In this document: positions 8,172 through 17,591 of the stretch, piece by piece
How positions within the stretch are numbered: position 1 is the stretch's first letter
How the letters are laid out: each line of letters starts with the position of its first letter
Source of the DNA: Paragorgia papillata
Taxonomy: Eukaryota > Cnidaria > Anthozoa > Scleralcyonacea > Coralliidae
Reading direction: 5' to 3'
Assembly (NCBI GenBank): GCA_035771165.1
Contig: JAWNZC010000413.1
Span: 744,001-808,000, forward strand
DNA length: 64,000 nucleotides
Notes under the pieces: model-generated
The model's database searches: none
What the model was told of the DNA's origin: nothing
The model's input: only the letters and a program-made list of their open reading frames with translations
Made by a program: the position numbers and the translations under genes

Positions 8172-8272
8172 AAATGTGTCCCGGGGGGACTAATATGAGT
8201 CCCGGTGTCCCTATAATTAATATTCACTTTGCAAATGTGTCCCTGGGGGACTAATATTAGTCCCGGTGTCCC
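8172..8272. repeat. Two tandem copies of a palindromic unit
   Basis: The copies at 8172-8211 and 8233-8272 (period 61) share AAATGTGTCCC, a GGGACTAATAT...AGTCCC palindrome and CGGTGTCCC. The second copy holds a perfect 18-bp palindrome, GGGACTAATATTAGTCCC (8247-8264). They lie upstream of the minus-strand packaging genes and could be regulatory; no function is shown. The 96 bp to the tRNA hold only C-rich and AT-rich sequence. Confidence 0.85.
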
Positions 8273-8368
8273 GATCGCCCCCACCCCGGTGCTCCTATCA
8301 CTTGAGTATGTTTCCTATCCCCCCATGAACATTCGTCTATCAATTAATTATATTATAATCCAATAAAT

Positions 8369-8451
8369 GCCCAGATGGCCGAGTGGTTAAGGCGTTGGAC
8401 TTAAGATCCAATGTGCATTTGCACGCGTGGGTTCGAATCCCACTCTTGGCA
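8369..8451 (+). tRNA. tRNA-Leu (UAA)
   Basis: The 83-nt gene folds as a class II tRNA. The anticodon loop is CTTAAGA (anticodon TAA) on a TTGGA/TCCAA stem. There is a variable arm of TGTGC-ATTT-GCACG and a T arm GTGGG-TTCGAAT-CCCAC. The internal promoters are present: A box TGGCCGAGTGG and B box GGTTCGAATCC. A T run (8456-8460) gives a Pol III terminator. The acceptor stem GCCCAGA/TCTTGGC has one mismatch (position 4, C against T), and there is no intron. It lies between the packaging-gene block and the polymerase gene, on the opposite strand to both. Confidence 0.93.
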
Positions 8452-9220
8452 AACATTTTTCTTCAAAACAAGACGATAGTGTTAATAAAAGATGTAATGT
8501 ACAAGCACACACAAAAGTTAAAATTATTTACAAAGTTAAAATCCATAAGGTAAAATGTCAAAATTATGTACAATTACACGCTTATTATATACAACTCGAT
8601 AATCCTTAGTCTCACTCCTAGTCACCACATCCTTATTCTTTCTATCTCGTACAATCTTACTTGGAATATTTACAGACAACGGATCTACTACATCACAAAT
8701 AACATTAAGGTACGCCATATCACACATTACATTAAAATTAAGTTTTTGTTGGGTCCTATAATTAAGAGTGATCCCTCTAACTTTACACACGGTTTTACCC
8801 GTGTTTGTCTGGTACGCGTAGTTTTTTGGGCCCCCAGACACAAAAGTGGTGATGAAGTTGCCATCCAATTCATCGGTCAGCTCTCCTAGGTAGGAACCGG
8901 TCGGCGGTTCCCATTCACCTTCCTTCGACACATAGATCACCGAGTCTGTATCAAAATACAAGACTCGGCGATCTAACTGCTCGAGGACCCCATAGAGCTT
9001 GAGACGGGCGTGGCTGTCGTGAAGGCGGCGATAACAACGTTGGTCTTGCCGTTGGCTTCAACAAACTCGTCGACATTCTCATAGTGGACCTCAATCAGTT
9101 CGTCGTTGATGAAGTTGGCATCGGTGACGTTGAATTTGTCGCTCGACAACAGGTCGAAGTATTCGGCTGGATCTGAGATGATCTTGACCTTGGTCATGTT
9201 GGGCCGCTGTGCAAATTTAC

Positions 9221-9300
9221 CTACAAGAAAGATATAATAGAGAAAAGAAAAAACATTAGACACTTCGTTTTTTAGTTAAATTACGAATAAAATTACTTAC
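9221..9300 (-). other. Polymerase intron 3 (80 bp)
   Basis: On the minus strand the donor is GGG|GTAAGT (at 9300) and the acceptor TTTCTTGTAG (ending at 9221). Splicing joins NSFWG to KFAQRPN in phase, a contact expected in this polymerase family. Confidence 0.85.
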
Positions 9301-9457
9301 CCCAAAAGGAATTCAACATCAGTTTGGATAGTGCCCTCAGACCAGGATTATTGACGATATGGGTCGGATCCAGCTGAATACCTTCGTTGGCAGCATAATC
9401 AGCGATATATTGGGCCTTCTTCTCGTCGGTGTCGCAGTCTGCAGGGAAACCACTCGC

Positions 9458-9526
9458 CTGAAGAAGAGTAAGGATAATAAGTCATAACTGATAAGTAACA
9501 TGTGAAAAATAATATTAATATCTTAC
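9458..9526 (-). other. Polymerase intron 2 (69 bp)
   Basis: The minus-strand donor is GAG|GTAAGA (at 9526) and the acceptor TCTTCTTCAG (ending at 9458). Removing it keeps the frame open from the large exon into the 157-bp exon at 9301-9457. Confidence 0.85.
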
Positions 9527-12500
9527 CTCTTGTTTGATTTTGAGGAACGTGTCCACGTAGTCTTTGAAGAGACCATCAGTGTGCTCAGGGAAATGCCATA
9601 CTTCGTTGATTTTCACCAGACGATATCCCTTTTCCAATGCTTTTTGGAGTTCGAGGGTGACCCAGGTTCCATGGAGAGCTCGCTCAGCGTCGCAATGACC
9701 GCATGTTTCTTGCTGCAGGGTGTCAGCACACGTACGGCAAAGCGGGAACATCAATTTTCCTTGGGTACGATAAGGAAGGACAGGATGGTAGAGGCCACGA
9801 GGAGGAAGAACGGAACATTTCACCAAGCCAAAGTACTCGGCGATCGGGGCAAAGTTCTCCGTGATGATCTGGGGGTGCCCAAGCGGATATTCACCGTATT
9901 TATTGCACCATGGGTAAAGGCTACAGAAATCGACGTATCGGATCTTTTATCCAGGTTGAGCTTCGTAGAACAGGCGTGTCGCGTTGGTGCGTCCACCAAA
10001 GAATCCGTGGCGAGGTTCCAAAGGTTCGGAGATCTCGAAGTTCTCAAAGAATGCTCTCATCTCAGGGTCTGCGGCAAGTTGACGATCAATGTCACAGGTC
10101 CAAATCTCCACGACATTGAATCCTCTGTCTTTCAGGAACTGTGTCTTTTCCAAAGTTCGTTGATGGAGTTCGTGCATGGTTAATTCATTAACCGGGTTGA
10201 CTGTGTCTCTGGCATAGCAGCGTTCACAACCGTGCCACAGGCATCCCTGAATCTCCCACACCGTGTTCGTTTCGGCGTTGTACCCATCGACGAGGTATTT
10301 CCCAATGCGTTGCTCTCCATGATTGCGGGCATGTCGAGTGGCGATATCATCACGTTGTGCGATGTATGCAAGCATTTTCAGAGCGATGACTGACTGTTTG
10401 TTTTCGGGTTTGTACCCACATGGCGGAATAACGGCAATAGTGTTCTCTTTGAGGAATGTCTTGCGGAAAACCAAATTGCAGGCGGATGCGATGGTTAAAC
10501 ATTGTGCGAACGGATCAATGTCAGTGACTTCACGGAAGAGTTCGCGAAACTCAAGACAACATTGACGGAGAATGTCGACATCAGACTGGCAATAACTCAG
10601 GATTTCGGCCTGGAAATCGAAGACGTAGTTACGGTTGACGAGGTCGTTGTACCACGCATAAAACTTTTCGCGATCGCCAGGACTCATACCCTCGGGATCG
10701 TAGAACTTGGCGTCGGGTAGTGATCCAACATAATCCCGGTTTTCTACTCTGTTGAAAAAGTGAGGAAAGTATCCTTTTTCCAACTCTGTGATGCCAAAGG
10801 TTTTAGGGAAGTCAGCCAGACGCATCGGTATAAAACACAACGAGTCAATAAATTTAATGTTCAGTTCTGTAACCATCAGAGAAAGGATTTTGGCACCACG
10901 GGTGATAATTTCGGGCACGATACCGTTCTTGTACAGGTACTGTAAAATAAAATATCCATCGTACGCTTGAAAATTATGAGCGACGAAGGTGGTGTTGGCG
11001 TTTTGGCGTTGCAAGACCCACTCGCAGAACTCGTCTTTGGTATTAGGGCCAAAAAATACCATCTCGTCGCCGCTTTCGTTCTGGACCACGCAGAGATTTG
11101 GGATGTGCTGACCGTCGTCCTGGGTGCACTCGAAGTCGAAGAACATCAAGTTCTGGTCTTTCTCACCACCGTTGTCACCGTCCACAGCAACATCGTCGTC
11201 AAGGAGTTCGTTGGTGGTGTTTTGTTCAGTTGGTTGTTGGTTCCTCTGTCGTACGGGTTGGATGTAGCACTGGTGGTTCTCGGGTTTGACGTACTTGACG
11301 CAAACGGTGCACCGCACTAAGCCACAGTGATGGTCGTTGAGGCTGGCACGGGTTACCACGCGTTGACACTTTGGGCATTTGGTGAGCGAAGAACAGAGAG
11401 GTTTCTTCGGACCTGTCGCGTTTTTATGGCGGGCGAAGCACTCGTCGCTTTTGAAAAAGCGGTTGCAGTCTTTGCAATACTTCCACTTGACGACTGGACA
11501 GTTTTGTGTGTTGCAGAGTTTACATAGATCGCCACAAGGATGGTCGGTGATCTTGTCATAGCCTTTCTTGCACGTATGACAGTACTGTTTCCTGGCGAGG
11601 AAGGCTGGCATACTGGTGATCACATCGTAGTGATTGTCGTGGTGATAGAGGTACAGGTGTTTCTCGGCTTCGGGACCAGAATAAATTAGGGCGTTCAAGT
11701 GTTCCTTGGAGACCACGTTGAGTTGGTATCCAGGGAGGACAGCCTGGAACCTTTTGATCTCGGGGATCCCACAGGAACCCAAGGGGATACCAGCAGTCTC
11801 GTGGAGTTCGCGGGCTAAACGCGTTTGAAGTGGTCTTTATGGGTTTCGGATATGATTATACCGATCATCTTTATTCAAGTTCGCCTTGGCAACGACGATC
11901 GCCCGGCCACAACAAAGTTCGTCTTTGTTTTTGATTTGGATAAAACATCGTTTCTTATTCAGATAACTCTGGAGATTAACTACATCTCGCCGTTTTCCCG
12001 CACCACCTTGAGGCATTTCCACGTGGACGACGTTGACGTTGACCGATTCGTCCAACGTAAATTCGGTGTTGGACTGGACGACTCTCTCCACAGCGGCCAG
12101 GAATTTCTTGGGGGTCAAACGGTCTCGTTGAAGGAAAGGCAGGGAAATGGGACGGTCGAGTTGATGGGAGTTCATGATCAAACGGACTTGATCGTGAGGA
12201 GACATATCGGCGGTTAACCGATCAAATAAGTGCTGAAAAGCACTGTTTAATACTGACATAATATCAGACACCCCATGTATATGTAAATGTTTAAACTGTA
12301 CAGTATAGTCGGTACCTGTGGTTCGGAACTTTCGGACGTTGACCTGCTTTACCGATTTGACGGTGAAGTAATCTTCGGGCTTCAGGCGTTTGGGGGAAGA
12401 CTCGGTGTCGTTGGTACGCTTTCTCTTGCTCCCTTCTCCCACTTGGTCTTCCAACTGTTCAGGGATATCGGGTTGTTCCTCGCCATAGCACAGAAACTCA

Positions 12501-12742
12501 TCGTTGGCCCAGTCTTCGTTGAACTGACGTTTTTCTTCGTCGGTCCAATTGGCCATAAGGTCAGGAACTACATCTGCTGGTGTTTCGATCTCCCGTTGAA
12601 GTTCGTCGGCCATAGCGTTCGTCCAAAAGATCACTTTCTGTTGAAGAACAGCCCGTTTTTGCTCCTCAGTAAGAATGAACGACTCCTCCAAAAACTCCAA
12701 AGCACTCTCCGTCTCACAACTCTTAATCAGGTCAACAATATC

Positions 12743-12850
12743 AATCTAGAAACATAAGAGAATTTCGTAAACATACAGGCAGAGTTTTGTTCAATGAATC
12801 TAGAAACATAAGAGAATTTCGTAAACATACAGGCAGAGTTTTGTTCAATG
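12743..12850. repeat. 54-bp tandem duplication
   Basis: The copies at 12743-12796 and 12797-12850 are identical as far as I can see. The unit begins AATCTAGAAACATAAGAG and ends TTTTGTTCAATG. It spans the 3' end of polymerase intron 1. Confidence 0.95.
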
Positions 12851-12890
12851 ACCAAACGTTTCATAAATGTTCACTAATAGATCAACTTAC
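12746..12890 (-). other. Polymerase intron 1 (145 bp) with duplicated acceptor
   Basis: The donor ACG|GTAAGTT follows a four-codon first exon (12902-12891), and the acceptor is TGTTTCTAG ending at 12746. The large exon is open from 12745. The intron contains most of a 54-bp tandem duplication, so a second identical acceptor lies at 12800. Support comes from the splice sites and the frame only. Confidence 0.6.
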
Positions 12891-12902
12891 CGTTTGGGAC
12901 AT

Positions 12903-13290
12903 CTTGATCACAATAAATAGATAACAAATCCAAAAAACACTTCCTAAAACACGCCAAAAAACTTTCGATAATACTCGGACGAGAACAGAGTTCGAATGAA
13001 ACGACGCGACGCTGTACATTCTCTATGGCTACAAGTCCGCTTGCCTGAACGTGTCTCATTGTTTTATTTGTTAACGACTCTTAATGAGTTTTTAATGAGT
13101 TTTTACACGTGGTCTATGCAAATATTGCTCCTTATTATCCGTCTCCTGAATGCCCTATTAAATATACTTCTTTCATCCAAGGTTTCTCTTACACTATACA
13201 CTAGGGTTATCGTACAGATCTTGGTGTTCTTCTAGAAGAGTTTTAACGTAGTATGACAAAGTATCTCTGTCGATATCAATGTTATTTCTC
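12903..13290. other. Element-terminus sequence upstream of polymerase
   Basis: There is no gene. The part 12990-13055 is similar to 4590-4675 in the right inverted-repeat arm (shared CGACGCGA, CTGTACATTCTC, GCCTGAAC), and TCCTTATTATCC is shared further on. The part 13165-13290 is weakly similar to 5275-5365. It is probably the promoter and terminal repeat on the polymerase side of the element. Confidence 0.6.
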
Positions 13291-13540
13291 CAGGGGCGGA
13301 TTTAACGTACGTCAAACCCGTCGAGCGACTAAGGTAAAAAATCCGAACAATAAATAATCCGGAAAACGGCGTTCTCCCGATCACCATGGTTTCAAATCCA
13401 AAATTTAAAACAAATCCGGATAATATTTCTTGGCTTAATATATTCTGTCATTCTGGCCAATCACCACTCGTAATATTAAATTTAAACCAATCCTGAGCGA
13501 AATACGTCGAGAAAACGAAGTCCGTCGAACCGTGTTAGGG

Positions 13541-13673
13541 CAGCCAATCAGCGCTCGTAATTTTCGACCTAGGCCAATGAAAAGCCAAGTACGTCGAAAC
13601 TGCTTGGCAAGGTATTTCGACGTACTTGGCATTTGATTGGTCGAGGCGTAAAATAACGAGTTGTGATTGGCTG
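13541..13673. repeat. Imperfect inverted repeat with CCAAT boxes
   Basis: The left arm, about 13541-13599, pairs with about 13614-13673. The core is GCCAAGTACGTCGAAA, and each arm has two CCAAT motifs (CAGCCAATCA and CCAATGAAA or CCAATCAAA). A further partial direct copy lies at about 13468-13510. Confidence 0.8.
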
Positions 13674-14069
13674 GGCTGAGCATGGTTTGCTGCACGGGCT
13701 CTAGGCTTCGACGTATGCGCCTTGAATTTATCCGCGGAATGGCTTCTACAAGCGTGATTGAACGGTGTGGTACAGTAGGCGCTCTAAAGAGTAATGATGA
13801 AAATTTACTTCACCAAATCTTTCATGATTTGATGAAGAAAACACAATTCTATTCTCTCTGGTCACAGTGCTTTGGTTGAGAGCCTATAGCGCAGATTGGG
13901 AAGACTTATATACCGTCATTTTGGAACGGAGACATATATCCCTAAATATGCCAAGTATAGTAGAATAACTTTATCTCGACTACCATATCTCTGCGCGAAT
14001 CATTAGTAATTACATTCTGATTTACATGTTCATGCAGTTGTAAACTAATATTTTCGCCTCGATACCGAA

Positions 14070-14456
14070 CTAGGACAAATAGTTTAAGCTGTTTATACGG
14101 CCTTGAGTTGATTGCTGTATGGTTTCATTATAATCCGTTAATAGCTTTATTGAATGTTCTGTGATTGGGAATTCGCGGTTACTGACCGTCAAACTTGAAT
14201 TAGTTATTTTTACGTAAGAATAAACAAGAATAACGATTGCGCTTTTTAATACAATTAATTTATGATATGATTCGCTTCGCTTCGCCTTGAACAAGTCAAC
14301 TATCTGAGTAATCTGACCACTTGTCTCCCAAGTGTTTAATATCAAATAACATATAATTGTGAAGTTGTCAACGTTCTCGGCACCTGATCCTTGTTGATAA
14401 TATTCATCTGGCAACTGTTTGTATTCTTGGTTTGCACTTGACGTCACGGCGGCCAT
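14070..14456 (-). other. Unrecognised open frame inside the DNA transposon
   Basis: A 128-codon frame starts at an ATG in the hairpin at 14447-14466 (ATGGCCGCCGTGACG). No domain was recognised. It may be a captured first exon or chance; the composition is AT-rich and there are no paralogues in the window. I do not claim a gene. Confidence 0.2.
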
Positions 14457-14533
14457 GTTGGAGGAACTTTAACAAAAGAATCTCATTAGCAGCTATTGTA
14501 TTTGGAGTATGTTTTCCTCCAACATGGCCGCCG
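14447..14533. repeat. Perfect 20-bp hairpin with 47-bp loop
   Basis: The sequence at 14447-14466 is the exact reverse complement of 14514-14533. Each arm contains AACATGGCCGCCG on one strand, so an ATG in good context points outward on both strands. Confidence 0.95.
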
Positions 14534-15094
14534 TTTCTTTGTCTTCCAAATCTCAAGAGATTGATTGCAAACCATCAATAGCTCTTGTTCTAGTCGGTAA
14601 TAATTCCTTGATCGAAGACCTGGGAGCACTGCGTTCTTATACCATGTAAATAGCTGATTGAGTACTCAATATCAAACGATTTGCCACAGCCATATCCAAC
14701 TACACATTGTCCTCGTAAGTTTGTTGGGGAACTTTTTACGTGCGTCAAAATTATTAAATTTATTCAGGCTTTTCCCTGGTCCACGTTGTCATTTAATATG
14801 CAACATAGCTATAGCCTATACTCATTTATACTCTAAAACTTACATAATATTCCATAAAAGTGGTAAAATGCGCCATTAAAAACATGTTTTAAAACTTTTA
14901 AAATTTTGTTCAAATGTGCTGTCAGAATGCCTGAAATGCCATTTTCAAGACCCAAATTTCAAAAAATTTCCGGGGGAGCATGCCCCCGGACCCCCTAGAA
15001 ATCCGGATTCGACGTAGGTATATAAATTCCTACATCCGCCCCTGTTCTCTGTAGTTCGTCCCAGATAATATCCATGATCTGAACGTGTCCGACA

Positions 15095-15547
15095 ACTAAG
15101 GTAAAGTGCGTAAAGGAAAGCTGGTTACTATTACTTATAAGGATATAAGTCGAGTGCCTTTTGAACGTCTGAAAACAGGAAAGCTGGTTACTATTACTTA
15201 TAAGGATATAAGTCGAGTGCCTTTTGAACGTCTGAAAACAGTCGGAGAATGACATATTACACGGGGGGTTGCTTGACAGCTAGGGTTAGGGGGTTCCGGA
15301 AGAGCGCTAGGTTATGACGTAGAGAAAACCGGGGGGGTTGCGTGACAGTTAGGGTTAGGGGGAAATTAGGGTTAGAAGGTCCCAAAGGAGCACGAGACAG
15401 AAGAAAACCGGGGGGATTGATTGTCAGTTAGGGTTAGGGGGTACTACAGGAGCACGAGACATAATGACGTAATGAGATTAGGGCTAGAGGGTCGCAAAGG
15501 AGCATGAGAATGAATAATTAAAAATTGAATATTTAATGAGGCGGCAT
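15095..15547. repeat. Second copy of terminus module with internal duplications
   Basis: It matches 5440-5677 but is longer, because two parts are duplicated. A 63-bp unit (GGAAAGCTGGTTACTATTAC...) is repeated at 15115-15177 and 15178-15240. A GGGGGTTG...TTAGGGTTAGGGGG...GGAGC(A)(C)GAG unit occurs three to four times at 15260-15510. The module ends at the same GAATATTTAATGAGGCGGCAT as the first copy. Confidence 0.85.
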
Positions 15548-15594
15548 GCATACTAATTACTTCCGTGTCTGTATGGGGAGGGGTATTACTACTG

Positions 15595-15889
15595 GTGGCA
15601 GAACAAATGGCAACCCAGTGTGAGAATTGGAGTTTCTCGCTGTCTGAGTTTACGAAATAAGCGAGAAACGTGTTTCTCACACTGGGGGCCTAGGGTGAGG
15701 TGGTATATTAAGTCACGTGTTAGTTGTCAAGTATCTTTTAGTTTCTTGCCACCATTGTGTGAGCAGAGTAAACACGCACCCTCCCTACCAGATTGTAACA
15801 TAAGTATTTAGGTTGATGTTTTGTTAAGTTATTGTTTAATAATGGCACTGCCCTGCAGTGGCAGAACAAATGGCAACCCAGTGTGAGAA
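15595..15889. repeat. 32-bp direct repeats around 231 bp
   Basis: The sequences at 15595-15626 and 15858-15889 are identical (GTGGCAGAACAAATGG...GTGTGAGAA). The 231 bp between them hold no recognisable gene, but do hold two more related words (TTTCTCGC and TTTCTCACACTGGG). It could be a solo terminal-repeat pair of a tiny element or a local duplication. Confidence 0.85.
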
Positions 15890-15954
15890 ATGGTTATATA
15901 TAAATTCTACATAAGTTTTTTTGTTGTGAGAGGTACGTTTTGGGCAGTTGGAAG

Positions 15955-17591
15955 ACAATATCAAGGCATGTAAATGGGGAGATCCTCTCATCTGAAATTC
16001 AATACGAAGTGCCTAACATATTATTTTACCAATTGGATTATGTTGACTAAGCAAAACCTCAGTGAAAAATGTTTCCACTCTGTGGTGAAAGTGCTTTGCA
16101 ACAACGACAGGATTAAGATTTAACATCGAACATTTTCCATTGTAAGATAAAGTTTCAACTTGCTCTTCAGTCATGTTTTTGCCTTGTATTCTAGCTATAA
16201 TCTGAAACAATTCTTTTTCATTGGGTCCGTTGAGTTATATTTTTGTGTTTTTGTTTCGACCAGTTATTTTTTCTTCATAGGATCCATGGAGTTATATTTT
16301 TTGGCATTTGTTTCAACTAGACCCTGCTTCTTTATAGGATCCATAATTTTGTTGTCTAAAGCAGCTTTCTCAAGCATTATTTTTTTCTTAGCAGGTTCTA
16401 AATTTGCATATTTCTCTCTGTTTTTGTCAGCAAGCAACCTTTTTGTGTGGTAGACTTGTGCTTTCTTACAACTTTTTGCCTCTCTGATTTTGTTAGTTGA
16501 CACGAACATGACAAAAATTGAATGTAGTATTGTTTTTTTCTTTCACATTTAAGTTTTTGTGTAACCATATAGCAAAATTTATTAATGAGAAAATCTGTAT
16601 CATTAAATTGTTCAAATAAATTAATTGTTTGGCTTTCATTGCATGCCACCAAGAAATACTTTATTTGCCTTGTATTATGCTGAAAAATGCAAGATAAGCA
16701 ATAGTTTGGAAGCCACAGCAAAAACCCAGTATTTTCTGATGTGTCATCTAATATTACACTATTAAGGGCCAGTTTACTAGAAACAATTTATTAACCAATG
16801 TGTCCCAATGTGTCCTGCCGCCTTGAATTAAATACTACCTCAATATCTGCACCATATATATTTACTGTAGTTGGTAAATAATTACATGTAAACTCATTTC
16901 CATAATTTGAGGCTCCCTGGTAAATTAACATGCCATGCTCTGCAACAGCACTCAATGTCAGATCATTCCAGTAACTACATGCCTTAATAGTAGAAAAGCA
17001 GATAGAATAGAGGCACATTGCACAACATTGCCGAGAACAATTTAAATTGTCATTAAATATCTCATTGTCATATGTCATTGAATAGTGACCTGATTCTGAT
17101 CTGTTCGTATGTATATTGGTAATTTGTGTAAATTGTGCAACAGTAATTTTAATGCCTTTCAGCTCAAATAAAACATCAGGTTAAATTTTTATATATAAAT
17201 ATATAAATATTCCAAGTTGATAACTGTATTTACATTCACTAAACTCAAGTTGATAATTTGTGTTTAGCACTGTAACCATGCTGGGTAATTCAGTTAGCAA
17301 TAAATAAGATTGCCTTGATAATCTTGACAATGCAGAATACAATTCATTTCCAAGGTTCATAATTTGAACTAAGTGTTCTGGGTGAGCTCTTGTGTAAGTC
17401 ATTGATTTGTTTCTGAAGTTATGTATCAAAGCACACAAACTCATAGCAACACATTGGCGTCCTGCATTTGGACCAAATACATCAACATTACCTTGACTAT
17501 AAGGTGCATGGATAGTTTTACTAGGATCAATAAAAGTAGGACCAGGATTCTTTTCAATGTCTCTACTAAGATCGAACTTACAGCAATTCAT
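15955..17591 (-). pseudogene. Helitron-like coding remnant with 2A motif
   Basis: Successive minus-strand pieces fit one decayed protein. Piece 17591-17181 begins with a 2A ribosome-skipping motif, DIEKNPGP (17538-17561), then NVDVFGPNAGRQCVAMSL. Piece 17078-16791 has a second related RQCCAMCLYS motif; both resemble the cysteine-protease-like (OTU/herpes-tegument type) domains found ahead of Helitron-like proteins. Pieces 16721-16264 include Lys-rich repeats of the type YNSMDPMKKK. Piece 16210-16013 (LNPVVVAKHFHHRVETFF) matches the Helitron-like N-terminal domain. That frame continues past an in-frame TAG at 16013-16015 with EFQMRGSPHLHAL, a conserved rolling-circle-initiator region. The rest of the Rep and helicase domains are missing. 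At least one stop and several frameshifts make it non-functional. Confidence 0.7.

Larger units (their letters stand above)
8536..12902 (-). pseudogene. Protein-primed family B DNA polymerase, spliced and disrupted
   Basis: The gene reads from an ATG at 12902. Proposed exons are 12902-12891, 12745-9527, 9457-9301 and 9220-8536, totalling about 1,350 codons, normal for Polinton polymerases. The N-terminal part is the family's conserved extension. A Cys/His-rich stretch lies at about 11600-11270. The exonuclease motifs follow: FFDFEC (near 11140), AHNFQAYD (near 10985) and YCQSDVDIL (near 10590). Downstream are polymerase motif A with DFCSLYP (near 9920), NSFWG (about 9302-9316) and motif C YFDTDS (near 8955). 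It is damaged: in-frame TAA codons at 11837-11839 and 9947-9949, and a one-base frameshift near 9014. The reading frame otherwise matches on both sides of each stop. It would copy the element from its termini. The stops could also be assembly errors. Confidence 0.85.
13291..15044. mobile_element. Non-autonomous DNA transposon with CAGGGGCGGA ends
   Basis: The left end is CAGGGGCGGATTTA and the right end, inverted, CAGGGGCGGATGTA; both continue into a related TACGTC(A/G)AA stretch. A 5-bp direct repeat TTCTC flanks it (13286-13290 and 15045-15049). The flanks resemble the uninterrupted terminus sequence near 5335-5375, which shows that it interrupts a viral terminus. Such ends occur in hAT-like non-autonomous elements, but hAT normally makes 8-bp duplications, so the superfamily is uncertain. 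No transposase is visible. Inside are a CCAAT-rich inverted repeat, a 20-bp hairpin and a C/G-rich palindrome near the right end (CGGGGGAGCATGCCCCCG). Confidence 0.75.

Noticed and set aside
8247..8264. Rolling-circle origin because of TAATATTA
   Set aside because: The word lies in the stem of a plain palindrome and not in a hairpin loop, and no Rep gene is nearby.
8427..8609. Open frame MGSNPTLGKHF...
   Set aside because: It begins inside the tRNA T arm and is an accidental frame.
8973..9263. Separate small protein MSNVFSFLYY...
   Set aside because: Its start is read-through of intron 3 and its end is after the frameshift in the polymerase.
10323..11527. Plus-strand open frames opposite the polymerase
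   Set aside because: They are antisense shadows of a long conserved coding exon.
9947..11782. Independent 611-codon gene, and a separate 287-codon gene at 11837-12700
   Set aside because: Both open at TTG, lie in the same frame and are divided only by a TAA; together with downstream exons they form one polymerase gene.
9947..11839. Stop-codon reassignment (TAA read as an amino acid) in the polymerase
   Set aside because: Only two TAA codons are involved, a frameshift is also present, and intact neighbouring genes end normally in TAA.
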